Assembly (NCBI GenBank): GCA_903813345.2
Contig: CAIIXF020000004.1
Span: forward strand, 20,740,477-20,804,476
Source: Owenia fusiformis
Taxonomy: Eukaryota > Annelida > Polychaeta > Sabellida > Oweniidae
DNA length: 64,000 bases
Direction: 5' to 3'
A model generated the notes under the pieces. That model was not told the origin of the DNA and searched no databases. It saw nothing but the letters and a program-made list of their open reading frames with translations. Position 1 is the stretch's first letter. Every line of letters starts with the position of its first letter. A program made the position numbers and the translations under genes. Below are positions 53,836 to 64,000 of the stretch, piece by piece.

Positions 53836-56800
53836 CTGAAAAGTACGTTGGTATGCTTATAATGATGGGTGCACACAAAAGATATCCCTTGAAAAAAGCT
53901 TAAAATTCATCCAACGTTCATCGTTTATTAATGAAAACCAATTTAAGTAGACCTACATGTACTGTATTTGTCTACTTACTTTGGCGATTTTGTGTTTTGA
54001 GCCTATTTAATCTGGCGATTTTCAAGTGTCCCCAACATTATCCCGCCTAATTATTGCTAATTCATATTAAGTATTTCCTGTTGCTTATATAGATTTCTTG
54101 TTTTTTCTATGAATTTAAACGCTCTGGCCATTTTGATATCTATCTGATGTGATTCGAACATGACTGTATTCACGCCTTCTATAAACTGTAAACAAAGTCA
54201 ACATTTCACCTGGGATATATTCGCGATCAATACCCCAGTTAATACGTGTAATGTGTGACGTCATAACGGTGGGTCGTAGTAATGGCGGACCATGATGAAT
54301 ATTCGAAACAATGTGGTGAGTTTTCATGTTCGAATCGTAATATAGACCTCAGAGCAGGGGTAATATCGTCGAATACACCCCTTGGGGCTAGGCACAAAAG
54401 CTTTCGAACTTACAGAAAACGTTTGTGCCTAGCCCTGCGGGGTGTATTACCCCTGCTTTTCGGTCTATATTTTTTAATTAAACAGGCAATGCGCCTATTT
54501 TTGAAGGAAAAAGGACAAAATATTATTTGAGACATGTCACTCACACAGTCAATCAAATATGATAAAAACTTTTATTTGGGATAATACTGATGTGAAAAAA
54601 ATTACTTGCATAGAAAAACAGCATTTTGAAGTTCAGAGATTGAGAAAAGTGAATTACCACTTTTCACAAAGTGTATGTTTTAAAGGAATATTCCTTGCCA
54701 AACCATCTCTCTCCTCATATGGTAGCTGTAACCATATATATGCTTGCCATGTTTAGCAAAACACGCAAAAATGTTTTGATATGGTCAAATTTGATCACTT
54801 AGAAATGTGATGCTCAATTCCAGTAAGCTGCCATCTTTTAAAATTTCACAGAGGAAGTGATGTCATCGACTCTCAACTTTGCATATGGCATTAGGTGAGT
54901 AGCTATTAAGAATTACAAAACCAGCTAAATATTCTTTTTCAACTTTGTATCTTATTTAATCCTTCTAAAAATCTCTTCTTTTATTCTAAGTTGACAAGCC
55001 CTGAAAATATTTTTGCACAGAAAGTAATGATCACTTGTCTGGAAGTGATTTTGTGCTACTTTCCTATACTGTTATGGGCAAGGTTATAGAAGTTGAGAGT
55101 TGATGACATCACTTCCTGCAAGAAATCTTAAAAGATGGCAGCTCACTGGAAATATGCACTTGATTTTTAAATGATCAATACTGACCATATTAAAACATTT
55201 TCCCATGTTTTGCTAAATATGGAAACTATATATATGATTATAGCTACCATATCAAGAGAGAAAGGGTCTGGCAAGGAATATTCCTTTAAATAACTCTTGG
55301 ATTAAAAGATGGCGTATGCTTGAAAATCCTATCAAAAATGAATGGATAATTAATGCAAACAACAATGCCATCTTTCTATCGCATTGCTAAAAACTTGACA
55401 TATAAAAATTGATAGATCAAAAATATTTTTTCATGATCTAGTGTCAATTCTGATGTGGTCTGTTTGAGCTGTTTTTGGTGTCAAATGAAAGATCAGGTAC
55501 TTATTTATCCATTGGAAATACAATGAAAATTTAAAGTGAGACTTCATTTGCACACCTTATCGCTTTAATCTATCTGTGATTAAAGGATTTAAGCCCTGGA
55601 CTCGGTGCATTGTTTGCTGAATCATACCATGAAGGTGTTGTTTCCAATGAACGAATACGCAAATCGAAAATGAAGCACGTCAGCGAAATTATTAGGCGCT
55701 TCCAGTAAAATACAGAAAATGGTGTAAAATGTTACCTAGTATGTTTCTTAAGCCTGGCACTGATGGGATAAGTTTTTGGCAGAGCTCCTGTCCATATTCC
55801 TCACCTCGTCTTGAATCATACCAACTGTGAAAAATGTCATCCTTCTGATAAGGTATACCTGCAAATATAGAAGGAACAGGCTGAAAATGTAAGTTACCAG
55901 TGTGAATGGGTATGAACACGGTAAACTCACTTATGCGCTTTGATTGTAGTTAGATTTTTATCTACAAGAATTTGTCAATGCCGTATGAGCGAATGAATTT
56001 TGAAGGGTTCTTTCCCTAATGATTTACGAATTCAAATGGTTTCTTTTGAAACAACAAAAAATGCAGTCCTTGCCACCTGAGTGCTCAGACCCGGGGCTCA
56101 GACCAGGCCTTTAGTAAGTGAGTATGACCTGTTTTACCTTTAGGCCCATCAAGTTTGAAGCATTCCATTATTGATGGGTTCAAACTTCCAAACAAAGGTA
56201 TATTCCAGGAGAACATTGCTACTGGTGACGTCACTGCAGCAACGTGGTCTCTAGGCAAGATATAGGTGGCACTGGCTGTATCCATTGTAATGATTTTAGA
56301 AACAACCATCAGCCCAAGCCATTCCCTGACATATCTGAAATACGACTACGAGTAAGTATCAAATAGTAAGAACGATGAACAAATAAAGGCCAAGATTTGG
56401 ACAATTTTCAGAGACACTTTCAAATCGTTTCCTGAAAATCCATACGTATGCACATTGCACATTTACCTGTAGATAGGCCTAAACCTCTTGACACAGCTGG
56501 GAGTTAATTATATATGCGTTCGAAGTTTTGACACCTCTTCATACGCGATAAATCCAACATTGAATCCGGGCCCTGAATACAACTAAACAAGGTTTTGATA
56601 AATCAGGAGGTTACATTCAACTTACTACTGTTCGCGTCTTTAGTCCTTACACCTCATTTATGTTAAATATGAAAGAGACAGATCTAGATCATGATTAGTA
56701 TATTGGGTGTCCCAAAATGTGAGTGCTTTTTCACAAGTATTTTCCCAGAGACTTGTCCTTTTCAACGAATTCCATTTATTTATTACGGAGAAAATACTTT

Positions 56801-57044
56801 TTTGGGACATCCGATATATTCACGGTTAAAATGAAATATCAACCAAATTTCCATTCTCCCCCTACCTTTCTTTATAGTTTGCGGCATCTGCTATTTCCTG
56901 AGAAGTCTTAGGCGTGTCAAACTTTGCGAGAACATCAAATAAGCCGAGTCTATGGCCTAGAGCGATACCAAGAGCTTTGTATCCCGAGAGTACGGTATTA
57001 TCGAAGTATTGCTTGAATTCAGCCTGTGACTCCGACAGCGCCAT
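53261..57044 (-). CDS. Class I SAM-dependent methyltransferase with N-terminal winged helix (gene span, four exons)
   Basis: Exons 57044-56866, 56334-56138, 55858-55736 and 53835-53261 join in one frame to 357 residues, a usual length for this family. Residues about 20-85 form a winged-helix/dimerisation region (LGHRLGLFDVLAKFDTPKTS, ERYVREWLGLMV). The catalytic Rossmann domain starts at 170: motif I V-C-D174-I-G-C-G-T-A-T-G182, acidic ribose-binding D200 (YGIDIL), motif II YDAADLP (226-232), then FTRDVLHDI and KPGGYFSVIELDL. The fold is that of the Rv2258c-like small-molecule methyltransferases, which also occur in marine invertebrates. The substrate is unknown. All splice sites are GT-AG and no defect is seen. 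Confidence 0.93.
54339..54471. repeat. 133-bp near-perfect hairpin in methyltransferase intron 3
   Basis: The arms AATATAGACC ... AGCAGGGGTAAT and CGAATACACCCC ... GGGCTAGGCACAAA pair with their complements around a 20-base loop. A MITE-like foldback without coding capacity. Confidence 0.8.
54684..55285. mobile_element. 602-bp foldback MITE with TTAA target duplication, in methyltransferase intron 3
   Basis: The ends are AGGAATATTCCTTGCCA and its complement, with TTAA at 54680-54683 and 55286-55289. Arms of more than 200 bp pair through GATGTCATC, AAGATGGCAG and TAGCTACCAT-like blocks around an AT-rich loop. Confidence 0.8.
55736..55858 (-). CDS. Methyltransferase exon 3: helical linker
   Basis: 123 nt, phase 1 on both sides; acceptor ATTTGCAG, donor GTAACATT. 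It encodes GIPYQKDDIFHSWYDSRRGE and LCQKLIPSVPGLRNIL, the helices preceding the SAM-binding strand. As a multiple of three it could be skipped without a frame change. Confidence 0.92.
56138..56334 (-). CDS. Methyltransferase exon 2: end of winged helix and linker
   Basis: Acceptor TTTCAG, donor GTAAAACA; phase 2 in, 1 out. It encodes YVREWLGLMVVSKIITMDTA, then SATYILPRDHVAAVTSP and ECFKLDGPK, the segment between the DNA-binding-like wing and the Rossmann domain in this family. Confidence 0.92.
56866..57044 (-). CDS. Methyltransferase exon 1: start and winged-helix region
   Basis: The ATG at 57044 begins MALSESQAEFKQYFDNTVLS. The open frame extends three codons upstream only through TTG, so this ATG is the natural start. 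Donor GTAGGGGG, phase 2. A TTTTTACAG acceptor-like site about 35 bases upstream could mark a 5' UTR intron. Confidence 0.92.
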
Positions 57045-57552
57045 GATTAACAATCAAAAGTCCAACAGTGTATCTGTAAAAACGTAGACTAAGAATGACA
57101 AAATATAATATACTGTATACTGGACTGGCAAAGCTCAGGTCTTAATGAACATATGTTCTAATCTTTAAGCTTAATTTAACTAAACTTTTATCATACGAAC
57201 CATGTACTGACAAAAAAAACAATACAAAAATGTCAGGTAACATAGGACGACCATCGCGCTACTAAACTAGTTACTAAATTAAAATGACGTATTTTTATAG
57301 ATTTTCTCCTCCCTCTACGGTTCAAATCCAAGTGATACTGATGAAATTATGATAACTTAATAAGTCCCAAGGCATAATTGGTTAAACTCATAAAGTATTC
57401 AAACACCACTACACAGTCCGTATGATATATTCAAAATAAAATACGCTAGCGTTCGAAAATGATTCAGTTTTAGTCATTTTTAGCTCCATTATAATTAAAT
57501 CAAATTTTCGAACTCCATTAGAATTCTGCAAGATGAAAAGTTGCATATAACG
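57045..57552. other. Upstream of the methyltransferase gene, nothing recognised
   Basis: AT-rich; no TATA box or other promoter element could be supported. Confidence 0.35.
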
Positions 57553-59365
57553 GTCAAGCCAAGTAACCTAGTCATCATTCGATATTCGTATGTCCATCAA
57601 TATATACTAAGAATGGTGCCACAATTGAAGTAAAGTTCTGTTAAATTATTTTCAATAAACCTTTCAGCAAACGTGTAAATGATTATTTTGATGTTCTGTT
57701 ACATATTGGTGAAGCAATCTTGGGGATATGGCCTAAATTTCTGAATTTCCACTATGTCCCTGTATACCCCTACTTCAAAAGATGTATGTTATATGTCATT
57801 TTTCATTATGAATCAACCATAAATGTATTTTTTCTTGTTTACATACAGAATGAACTTTCTGTTTTCAAATATTGAAAGATGGTACTGCATTTATTTTTTC
57901 ATGATATGGAGCAAACAAATGCGTGTCAATTTATACTGTAATATCCCACATACTTATATTTCAAGGGTAGTTTGGAAGAATAATGAAGAAAATCCATGTT
58001 TTCAAATGAATTCATCCTTGTCAAAGAACGTTAATGAGGATATGCGGTTTGAAAAACTAACAACATGTTTAAAGTTCTTACAATTCTTGGTTGAAACAAA
58101 TATTTCGAAAGTTGTGATTTCGAATGTAATATCCAACTCAATGAAATTTGTTGATATTTGTGATTTTTTTTTCTTTCGGAATGTACATTGCTGGATCACA
58201 GAACCTTGCCTTGTTCGTGATGCACGAAAAGTGTATTGTTAATACTTGACGTCGTTTGGATATTTGGATGTGATTGACGTTTTCGTTAATCTCCAACCAC
58301 TGTCACTTCCAACTTATTTTTTTAAAGCCAAATATGATAGTCACGAATTGATATTTAAGTCACACGTTGATGCATACATCATGTGTGTACATTAACGGTC
58401 GAATACATGCCGACTTATATTTTATATAAATATCCACAGTTAACTCAAATCATCAATTCTCAAAACGGTTTATCACATAACCTGGTGAGTTTAATGTTTA
58501 ATTTTAATTTATAATTATGGTATCGGATTTGAGTGTGATATTAGTCGAGGCTTAAACAAAGCAATAAAACTGCGTGAAACCTTTTTTCAAAATTCGAACG
58601 ATTTTTCAAGAATCCTCCTTCAAAGTGTTGGCACAGTGCTCCCCGGGAGTGGAAATTTCGTCTTGTGTAATCAAAATAATAGCGGGTGGTTTGAATTTTG
58701 TTTGAGTTTATAGCTCAGCATCTATAAATTTAAGAACATGTCGCCTCGTTGAGAGGTACATGCAGATTTTGGCGATCTATCATAATAAAAGGCAACATTT
58801 TGTGCAAAAACAGGAGCTGACACGCTTACATTTGGAATTGAAATTTCCTACATACTTGTCGACTCATGTTTAAAAGTCATGAAAACAAGGTTGAGCACAA
58901 AACAATGACCTAGTTACTGTCTATTTAGCATGGGATCACTAAGGGAAATATTATTTAGAAATGCAAAATGTTCAATTTTGTTTTTCAATTATAAAAATGG
59001 CACCTGTAGAGAACAACGTCCACAAAATTATTTAAAATGGAAATATTTACTTATGTTACATTCGTTGGCATGTGTCCGGGAGTAAATTAGAAGAATATGC
59101 ATTTGATTAATATCTTGTTCCCAAAGAAGTTTGTTAAGGAGCGGTATATCTTAACGTACTTTTATCATCCCGAACTCAAATATTTTGGAATACTTATTTT
59201 AAGAACGCTTTGTTGAGAATGGATTCGAGATGTACTCAAAATTAATACGTAAAAATGTGTATTATCATCTTAATAATGACCTCACAAATTATTTTTGAAA
59301 TCAAAGATGTACGATTTTTTAGATTTTTATTTTCGAATGCTGACTTAGTTACTCGACTTGACTGA
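57553..59365. mobile_element. 1.8 kb TIR element, copy 2 (empty-site reference)
   Basis: Reverse complement of the two flanks of 3720-7014. The ends near 57553 and 59333-59365 share GACTTAGTTACTCGACTTGA-like sequence. The open frame 57823-58242 keeps the words FSNIERWYCIY and IWSKQMRVNLYCN also found at 6505-6990. It lies about 500 bp upstream of the methyltransferase gene. Confidence 0.75.
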
Positions 59366-59671
59366 TAAGTGGTTGACTACAATTATTTTGTTACAAATTC
59401 AGAAATTAATAAAGACAAATTACCACAGGGAATTCCAGTCAATGAACTTAATTAGAATTACTTTCAAAATGTGGATAATTAAGAATTAAGAAGTTGAAGT
59501 CACGAAATGGTTTGTATTCACACTTATAGTAAACGGTACTAAAAGTTCAAAATCGCGCCAAAGCCGCTTTTTGGTTAGGTTCACTAAATAATGAATGAGG
59601 ACAATGTTGTTATTTTTCACTATTTAGATGACGTAGCGATCCTTGAAGCAAAACGAGGGTGGGTACCATTC
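59366..59671. other. Intergenic DNA, nothing recognised
   Basis: No feature seen. Confidence 0.3.
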
Positions 59672-59868
59672 TATGGGCGTAGCGCCTGGTACGCTGGGTA
59701 CGCACAGGCGTACCAGATTCGCAAATTCGCTCAAAATACAACCAAATTTCACAATTTTCCTGGGGGAGAACCCCCCTGACCCCCCTGAATGCTCGTTTTT
59801 TGATTCACCCAACTCTTGTTCCTGTAGTGGCGTACTACTTAGAAATAGCCTATAGCGCTACGCCCATG
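59672..59868. mobile_element. 197-bp MITE with 5-bp target duplication
   Basis: The ends ATGGGCGTAGCGCC and (complement) ATGGGCGTAGCGCT are inverted. CATTC is repeated at 59667-59671 and 59869-59873. The interior holds a CCCCCCTGACCCCCCTGA patch. hAT-like by duplication length and CG-rich ends. Confidence 0.65.
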
Positions 59869-59913
59869 CATTCATAGTAAGGAACTCGGCAGAACTTCAA
59901 CTAGAGAAGAAGA

Positions 59914-60004
59914 GTGAGAAGATTTGTTTTGTAAAATGTATAAAAACGAGAAAATTCAGTGAAAAAAAATTCTGAATTTTTCACTGCATTTTCTTGTTTT
60001 TTTT
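59914..60004. repeat. Direct copy of the interior of the neighbouring MITE
   Basis: About 95 bp starting GTGAGAAGATTTGTTTTGTA recurs at 60239-60336 inside the adjacent TTAA-flanked element. Each copy can itself form a small hairpin around AATTCAGTGAAAA. Confidence 0.7.
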
Positions 60005-60089
60005 AAATACTCAGACCATAGCCCACACATGTTAAACTATGGGACTGAAAAATATTTGTTTAAAACAGGAAGCGCTATATTGCATTTAA

Positions 60090-60503
60090 GCCAGGCCAGG
60101 GTGCATGTTCGGAATTTTGCTGCATTCCCGAGTCAATTGAGTCACATGTTATTTTTCAAACAGGAATCACTCCTTCCCCACATTGTCTACATCTTCCAGT
60201 TTTGCACAAAGATTGCTATTATGTGCTAGAAAAGACTGGTGAGAAGATTTGTTTTGTAAAATGTATAAAAATACAGAAAATTCAGTGAAAAAAAATTCTG
60301 AAACTTTTCACTGCATTTTCTTGTTTTTTTATACATTTTATCAATACATTCTTCTTTACATTCTTTTCTAGGTACATTAGTGCACTCGTTGAGCAAAAGT
60401 GAGAGATGTAGACATTGTGGGGGAGGAGTGATTCAAATCCAGTTGAAAAACAATATGTGGCCCATTGAGGGTTGCAGCAAAATTCCGAACATGCACCCTG
60501 ACC
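60090..60503. mobile_element. 414-bp foldback MITE with TTAA target duplication
   Basis: TTAA is at 60086-60089 and 60504-60507. The inverted arms share CAGGGTGCATGTTCGGAATT and TTGCTGCA, with more pairing inside (GGAATCACTCCTTCCCCAC). Non-coding. Confidence 0.8.
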
Positions 60504-60507
60504 TTAA

Positions 60508-61245
60508 TTGAACCTTTTAACTAGACTATCAATTGCTTGAATTGTTTTAATGTCTAGTGTTGGGAAGTGAAGCTTCCTAAAATTGGTAATTTCGTGCAAA
60601 AATCCTCTGCAATGAACGCCCCCAATTTTGAAACTTAGTGACGGCCGTCAACGTGACCACTGGTCGAGCGACCAGTGGTCATCAGCTTGCATGGCGTGAC
60701 ATAAAATCATTCAATGTGATTCATACAATATACAACTTTAGACTATATCTTCAATATGAGCCATAAAGAAAACTTACTACTTACTACCGACCCTTGGTGA
60801 TCATTTTCTGTGATGAAACATTCAACCTCGCTAGGTTACAATGAACGAAATCATCACTACCGCTACAGCGAATAAATTAGACAGACAGCTTTGAGTAAAA
60901 ATATGCTAGTCTGAGGTAAATGACAGCCATGAAGACAAAAAATGGTTTACAATTTCAATACGAAAAAATAGCCTACAGTTTATCAAAAAATACACATCTT
61001 TAATTATCATGATTTGGCAGTCATACAGGCCCGAGATAACATACCTAGACATAACCGTGATATCTAGAAAAACATATTTCATAGTCAATCTTGCAATTAT
61101 GGCAAGATACAATGCAAATGACCACTGCCAAATTCGTAAAATGATACGCGCTCCGCCTCATGACCAATCAGATTGCGGGACGCATGCGCAGTATTCATGT
61201 ACATGGCAAAGGAGGGAAAGCCCCAGAGCTTAAAGATGACAGACA
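60508..61245. other. Intergenic DNA, nothing recognised
   Basis: A short GC-richer palindrome-like patch (GTGACCACTGGTCGAGCGAC) lies near 60652. No gene was seen. Confidence 0.35.
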
Positions 61246-61247
61246 TA

Positions 61248-61445
61248 GGGGAGAGCGGGGTAAGACGGAACGATGGCTTTTTATGAAAGAATTAGTTGCA
61301 GCCGACAAGAAAATTGTGGTTGAACAGAAAGATCACTTGATATATTTTCAAAAAAAGTTTACTTCAAAAAACCATTTTAAACAATTACTCAATAAAAATC
61401 CGTCGTTCCGTCTCACCCCGCGTTCTGTCTTACCCCGCTCTCCCC
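61248..61445. mobile_element. 198-bp MITE with TA target duplication
   Basis: The ends GGGGAGAGCGGGGTAAGAC and its complement, plus an inner GGAACG/CGTTCC pair, flanked by TA (61246-61247, 61446-61447). Open frames crossing it are accidental. Confidence 0.8.
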
Positions 61446-61934
61446 TAATTACGTCTCTTGCTTACCACCTTCGTTCGTTCGAATTTTCATCGGTTAGTTA
61501 TTGAATACTACACTTCAATGGGATGTTTTAATTGATATAGGCATATTCCGTACATCTTTCTTTATCTTGATGTGAAATGAGAAGCTATGATATTGGTTAA
61601 AGACGCCAGAAATAAACATAAATATTATTCAAAGCGTATTTCGAAAATTTTGAAACCGCCATTGATGACATCATTTGGTTGTCGACTTTTGACCAATCAG
61701 AGATGTATGTCATCTCAATACAAGTTTACATTTTAAGCGTATGTCATCTTTGAACTCTGGTGTTATTCCCCCTCTGTACATGGTATAGAATATGGAAATA
61801 ACGTCACAACGCATGCGTGAAAATCAACATTGTTTTCAGACAAATGCTCTTATACAATCCAATGGGGAAACTTTGGAATCTTCGGAATAATTATGAAAAA
61901 CGAGGATTTTCGGTACATAACCCAATATTTAGAG

Positions 61935-62046
61935 GTTATGTCACTATGACGTGAAATATGCCTGAGTTCTCCCAATATAGGCCGACCTTGGGAGGCTCTA
62001 TATTTGGGCAAGAACGAAGGCATATTTCACGTCATAGTGACATAAC
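61935..62046. repeat. 112-bp hairpin with perfect 29-base arms
   Basis: 61935-61963 (GTTATGTCACTATGACGTGA and on) is exactly complementary to 62018-62046. A second stem (CAATATAG/CTATATTTGG) lies inside. A MITE-like foldback; the arms contain a TGACGTGA CRE-like word. Confidence 0.8.
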
Positions 62047-64000
62047 TGATGTATTACATGCCTTTGTTCCCATGGTTACTTTGTATCAATGACGTGACGT
62101 CATGATATTATCATGGTTATTAAAGAAATCTAATATCAAAACGAGGTAAGCGGGCTATATCGGGGTAATCGGGCAATATCGGTGGATATAGCTCGCTAAC
62201 TTTCCCATTGACTTCCATACAAATGCTTCGCTAGGTATGTAATACACCACGATATGGCCCAATATGTCCCCTTTAAAACTGAAAATGTTTTTGCATAGAA
62301 AGGCCATTATTGAAATAAAAAGATATGACAGCTTTTTCCGCCATCTATCCGAATTATGAACGATTTTCAACAGATTTCACTCAAGACCACCATCACATAA
62401 AGTCAACTATTTGAAGCAAACCGAATCATTTCGTCCTACTTTTTCCAAAAATATATGCAACGGATTCTAATAGATCAGTGCAAGTACAATATGTTAACAA
62501 CCCCCGTTTCAATATTCGCCGCTTTCGGCCTTTTAGGTTTAAAAGGAGCACGTGGGTTATCGCAAACAATTTCAGAGGGTTATATCTTGGATTATGACTA
62601 TTTTCTGACAATGAAGACAAGTTTATCTTTTTTAACTACAGACTGTAGTTTAATCATGTTTAATTAGTTTTTCTGCTAATATTCCTTCTCATTCAAAATA
62701 TTCAACCCCAGTTGCAATGCACTTCCTATATCTGTCCACTCGATCCAAAAACGCACGTTTAAGACCTTCGTATGTGAATATTGAAACGATGTCGGTAAAT
62801 TTCCAGAACCACAACTCAGCAGATATTTTATATATAACGCTGCTCCACTTAACTTTGTCATTGAAAATATGAATTGACTCTGTGTCACTACCAATAAACC
62901 AATTTATATGACACTTGTACAGTTTCAAGCAAACAAACTATCCTGTCTCATCTTATAGGTTGAGCTTCCAACTCCTCTTATTATAAAATTGAGAGCCAAC
63001 GGTAAGAAACTTTTTGATCGGCCCTTGTAATGACGACGCACAAATTTTTTTGGAACAGATGGTATAATATATTATTTCTATTTTTATAACGTAGTTTACA
63101 TCATTTTACAATATTACGTCAATATCTGCAAAAAATGATACAATTCAATTCTTGAACATTATTACAATAGTTTACAAATATAATATGCCATGTTATTTAA
63201 CCACTCAATAAAGTACGTAAGTATATTTAGTAGTGTCTTGTACCTTATAGCCAAAGATAAGAGTCTTATACTTTTTAAGCTTAATTCAATCTTAAAATCC
63301 AATTTAAAAAACTGACTGCAACTCATATATAAATAGTATCAGCGCCACTATTCCATCAATTGAATGAGTTGGCGATAAAAAATAAAGCTAAACCGTCAGC
63401 CGGCAGTTGTAAGCAAAGTTCCACCATGTAGTAAGCATTGTTGAAATATATACGTTGGTGAAGGAGGGTGGTGTTTTTATGTATTATCTCCCAGAGTTCC
63501 AGCTTTTTTCTTTCATAAATGCATTTATGGTGAAGCTGATAGAGGTATAACACATATTTATTACCTATATTCTGTTTAAGTACAACCTACTACACACTTT
63601 TCAGACTTCATATATAAAACATCCTGCATGATAAATGTCAGTTTCTTTTTATATTTAGTTAACGGTCACTGCCTCTTAAAAGGCATGCATAACGTCATCA
63701 CATAAATCCAATGTGCGATGTGCAATAAAAGGGTATGTTGTCATTCCAAACGACTTTCGGCAAATAACTATCAGACGTTCTTGATTTGATTTTTACCGAG
63801 AGGATTTCTTGGTGTTCACATTAAATGGTACTGGATGCCACAACCGACGAGATCATTAAAGTCATTAGAGAGGCTGAAATCATAGGAGGGTAACGATTTC
63901 CTGGATCTGGAATTGATAACGTGATCGAGGTCAGGGACAAAAGGAATCATAGCCTGCTAAGGACAACGTCTATACCGGAAGGGTGGGTACAGCAAGCGCA
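62047..64000. other. Right-end intergenic DNA, nothing recognised
   Basis: Open frames at 62155-62370, 62676-62928 and 63356-63553 show no family resemblance and no splice-linked partners were found. No repeat arm was recognised up to the window edge. Confidence 0.4.

Noticed and set aside
61160-61504. 114-codon frame with basic composition
   Set aside because: It crosses a complete 198-bp TA-flanked MITE, so its codons are mostly terminal-repeat sequence.
62676-62928. Overlapping minus-strand frames near the right edge
   Set aside because: Two frames of similar length overlap, neither resembles a known family, and no flanking splice-linked exons were found.

Overview
The window reads as nuclear DNA of a metazoan, most likely a marine invertebrate deuterostome (hemichordate- or echinoderm-like; inferred, not proven). 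It is AT-rich, has small GT-AG exons separated by long introns, and is packed with non-autonomous DNA transposons. Two genes are complete (ARGLU1 and a class I SAM-dependent methyltransferase). A third, a secreted VWA-domain protein, runs off the left edge. No bacterial-type operon, CRISPR array or rRNA is present.

Layout. (1) 270-19448, minus strand: a secreted protein with signal peptide, a VWA domain with a visible metal-binding motif, a Thr/Pro-rich linker and the start of a GDPH-type module resembling the C-terminal domain of inter-alpha-trypsin inhibitor heavy chains. Six exons are mapped; its introns hold most of the transposons of the left third, plus a 1.4 kb near-perfect duplication. 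(2) 19449-37200: intergenic, with MITEs, foldback elements, a degraded ORF with a PHD-like finger, a 1.3 kb degenerate pentanucleotide array, AGGTCA-rich tandem repeats, a tRNA-derived SINE, and a hAT-like element that itself carries a 5'-truncated LINE. (3) 37417-46327, plus strand: ARGLU1, five coding exons, 262 codons, with a CRE and a YY1-like site just upstream. (4) 46328-53260: intergenic, with several TIR elements, a mariner fossil and two 537-bp copies of one TIR element. (5) 53261-57044, minus strand: a four-exon, 357-codon methyltransferase with an N-terminal winged-helix region. (6) 57045-64000: a second copy of the 1.8 kb TIR element of the left end, and further MITEs; no gene seen.

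The three genes share no evident pathway. The strongest result is transposon archaeology. Paired copies act as filled and empty sites and give target-site duplications directly: TTAA, TWA, TA, 5-bp and 5-7-bp classes. In one case a 140-bp Harbinger-type MITE landed four bases inside a VWA-gene intron and replaced most of the 5' splice-site consensus. All reading frames and splice sites were derived by eye from the sequence; no database search was run.
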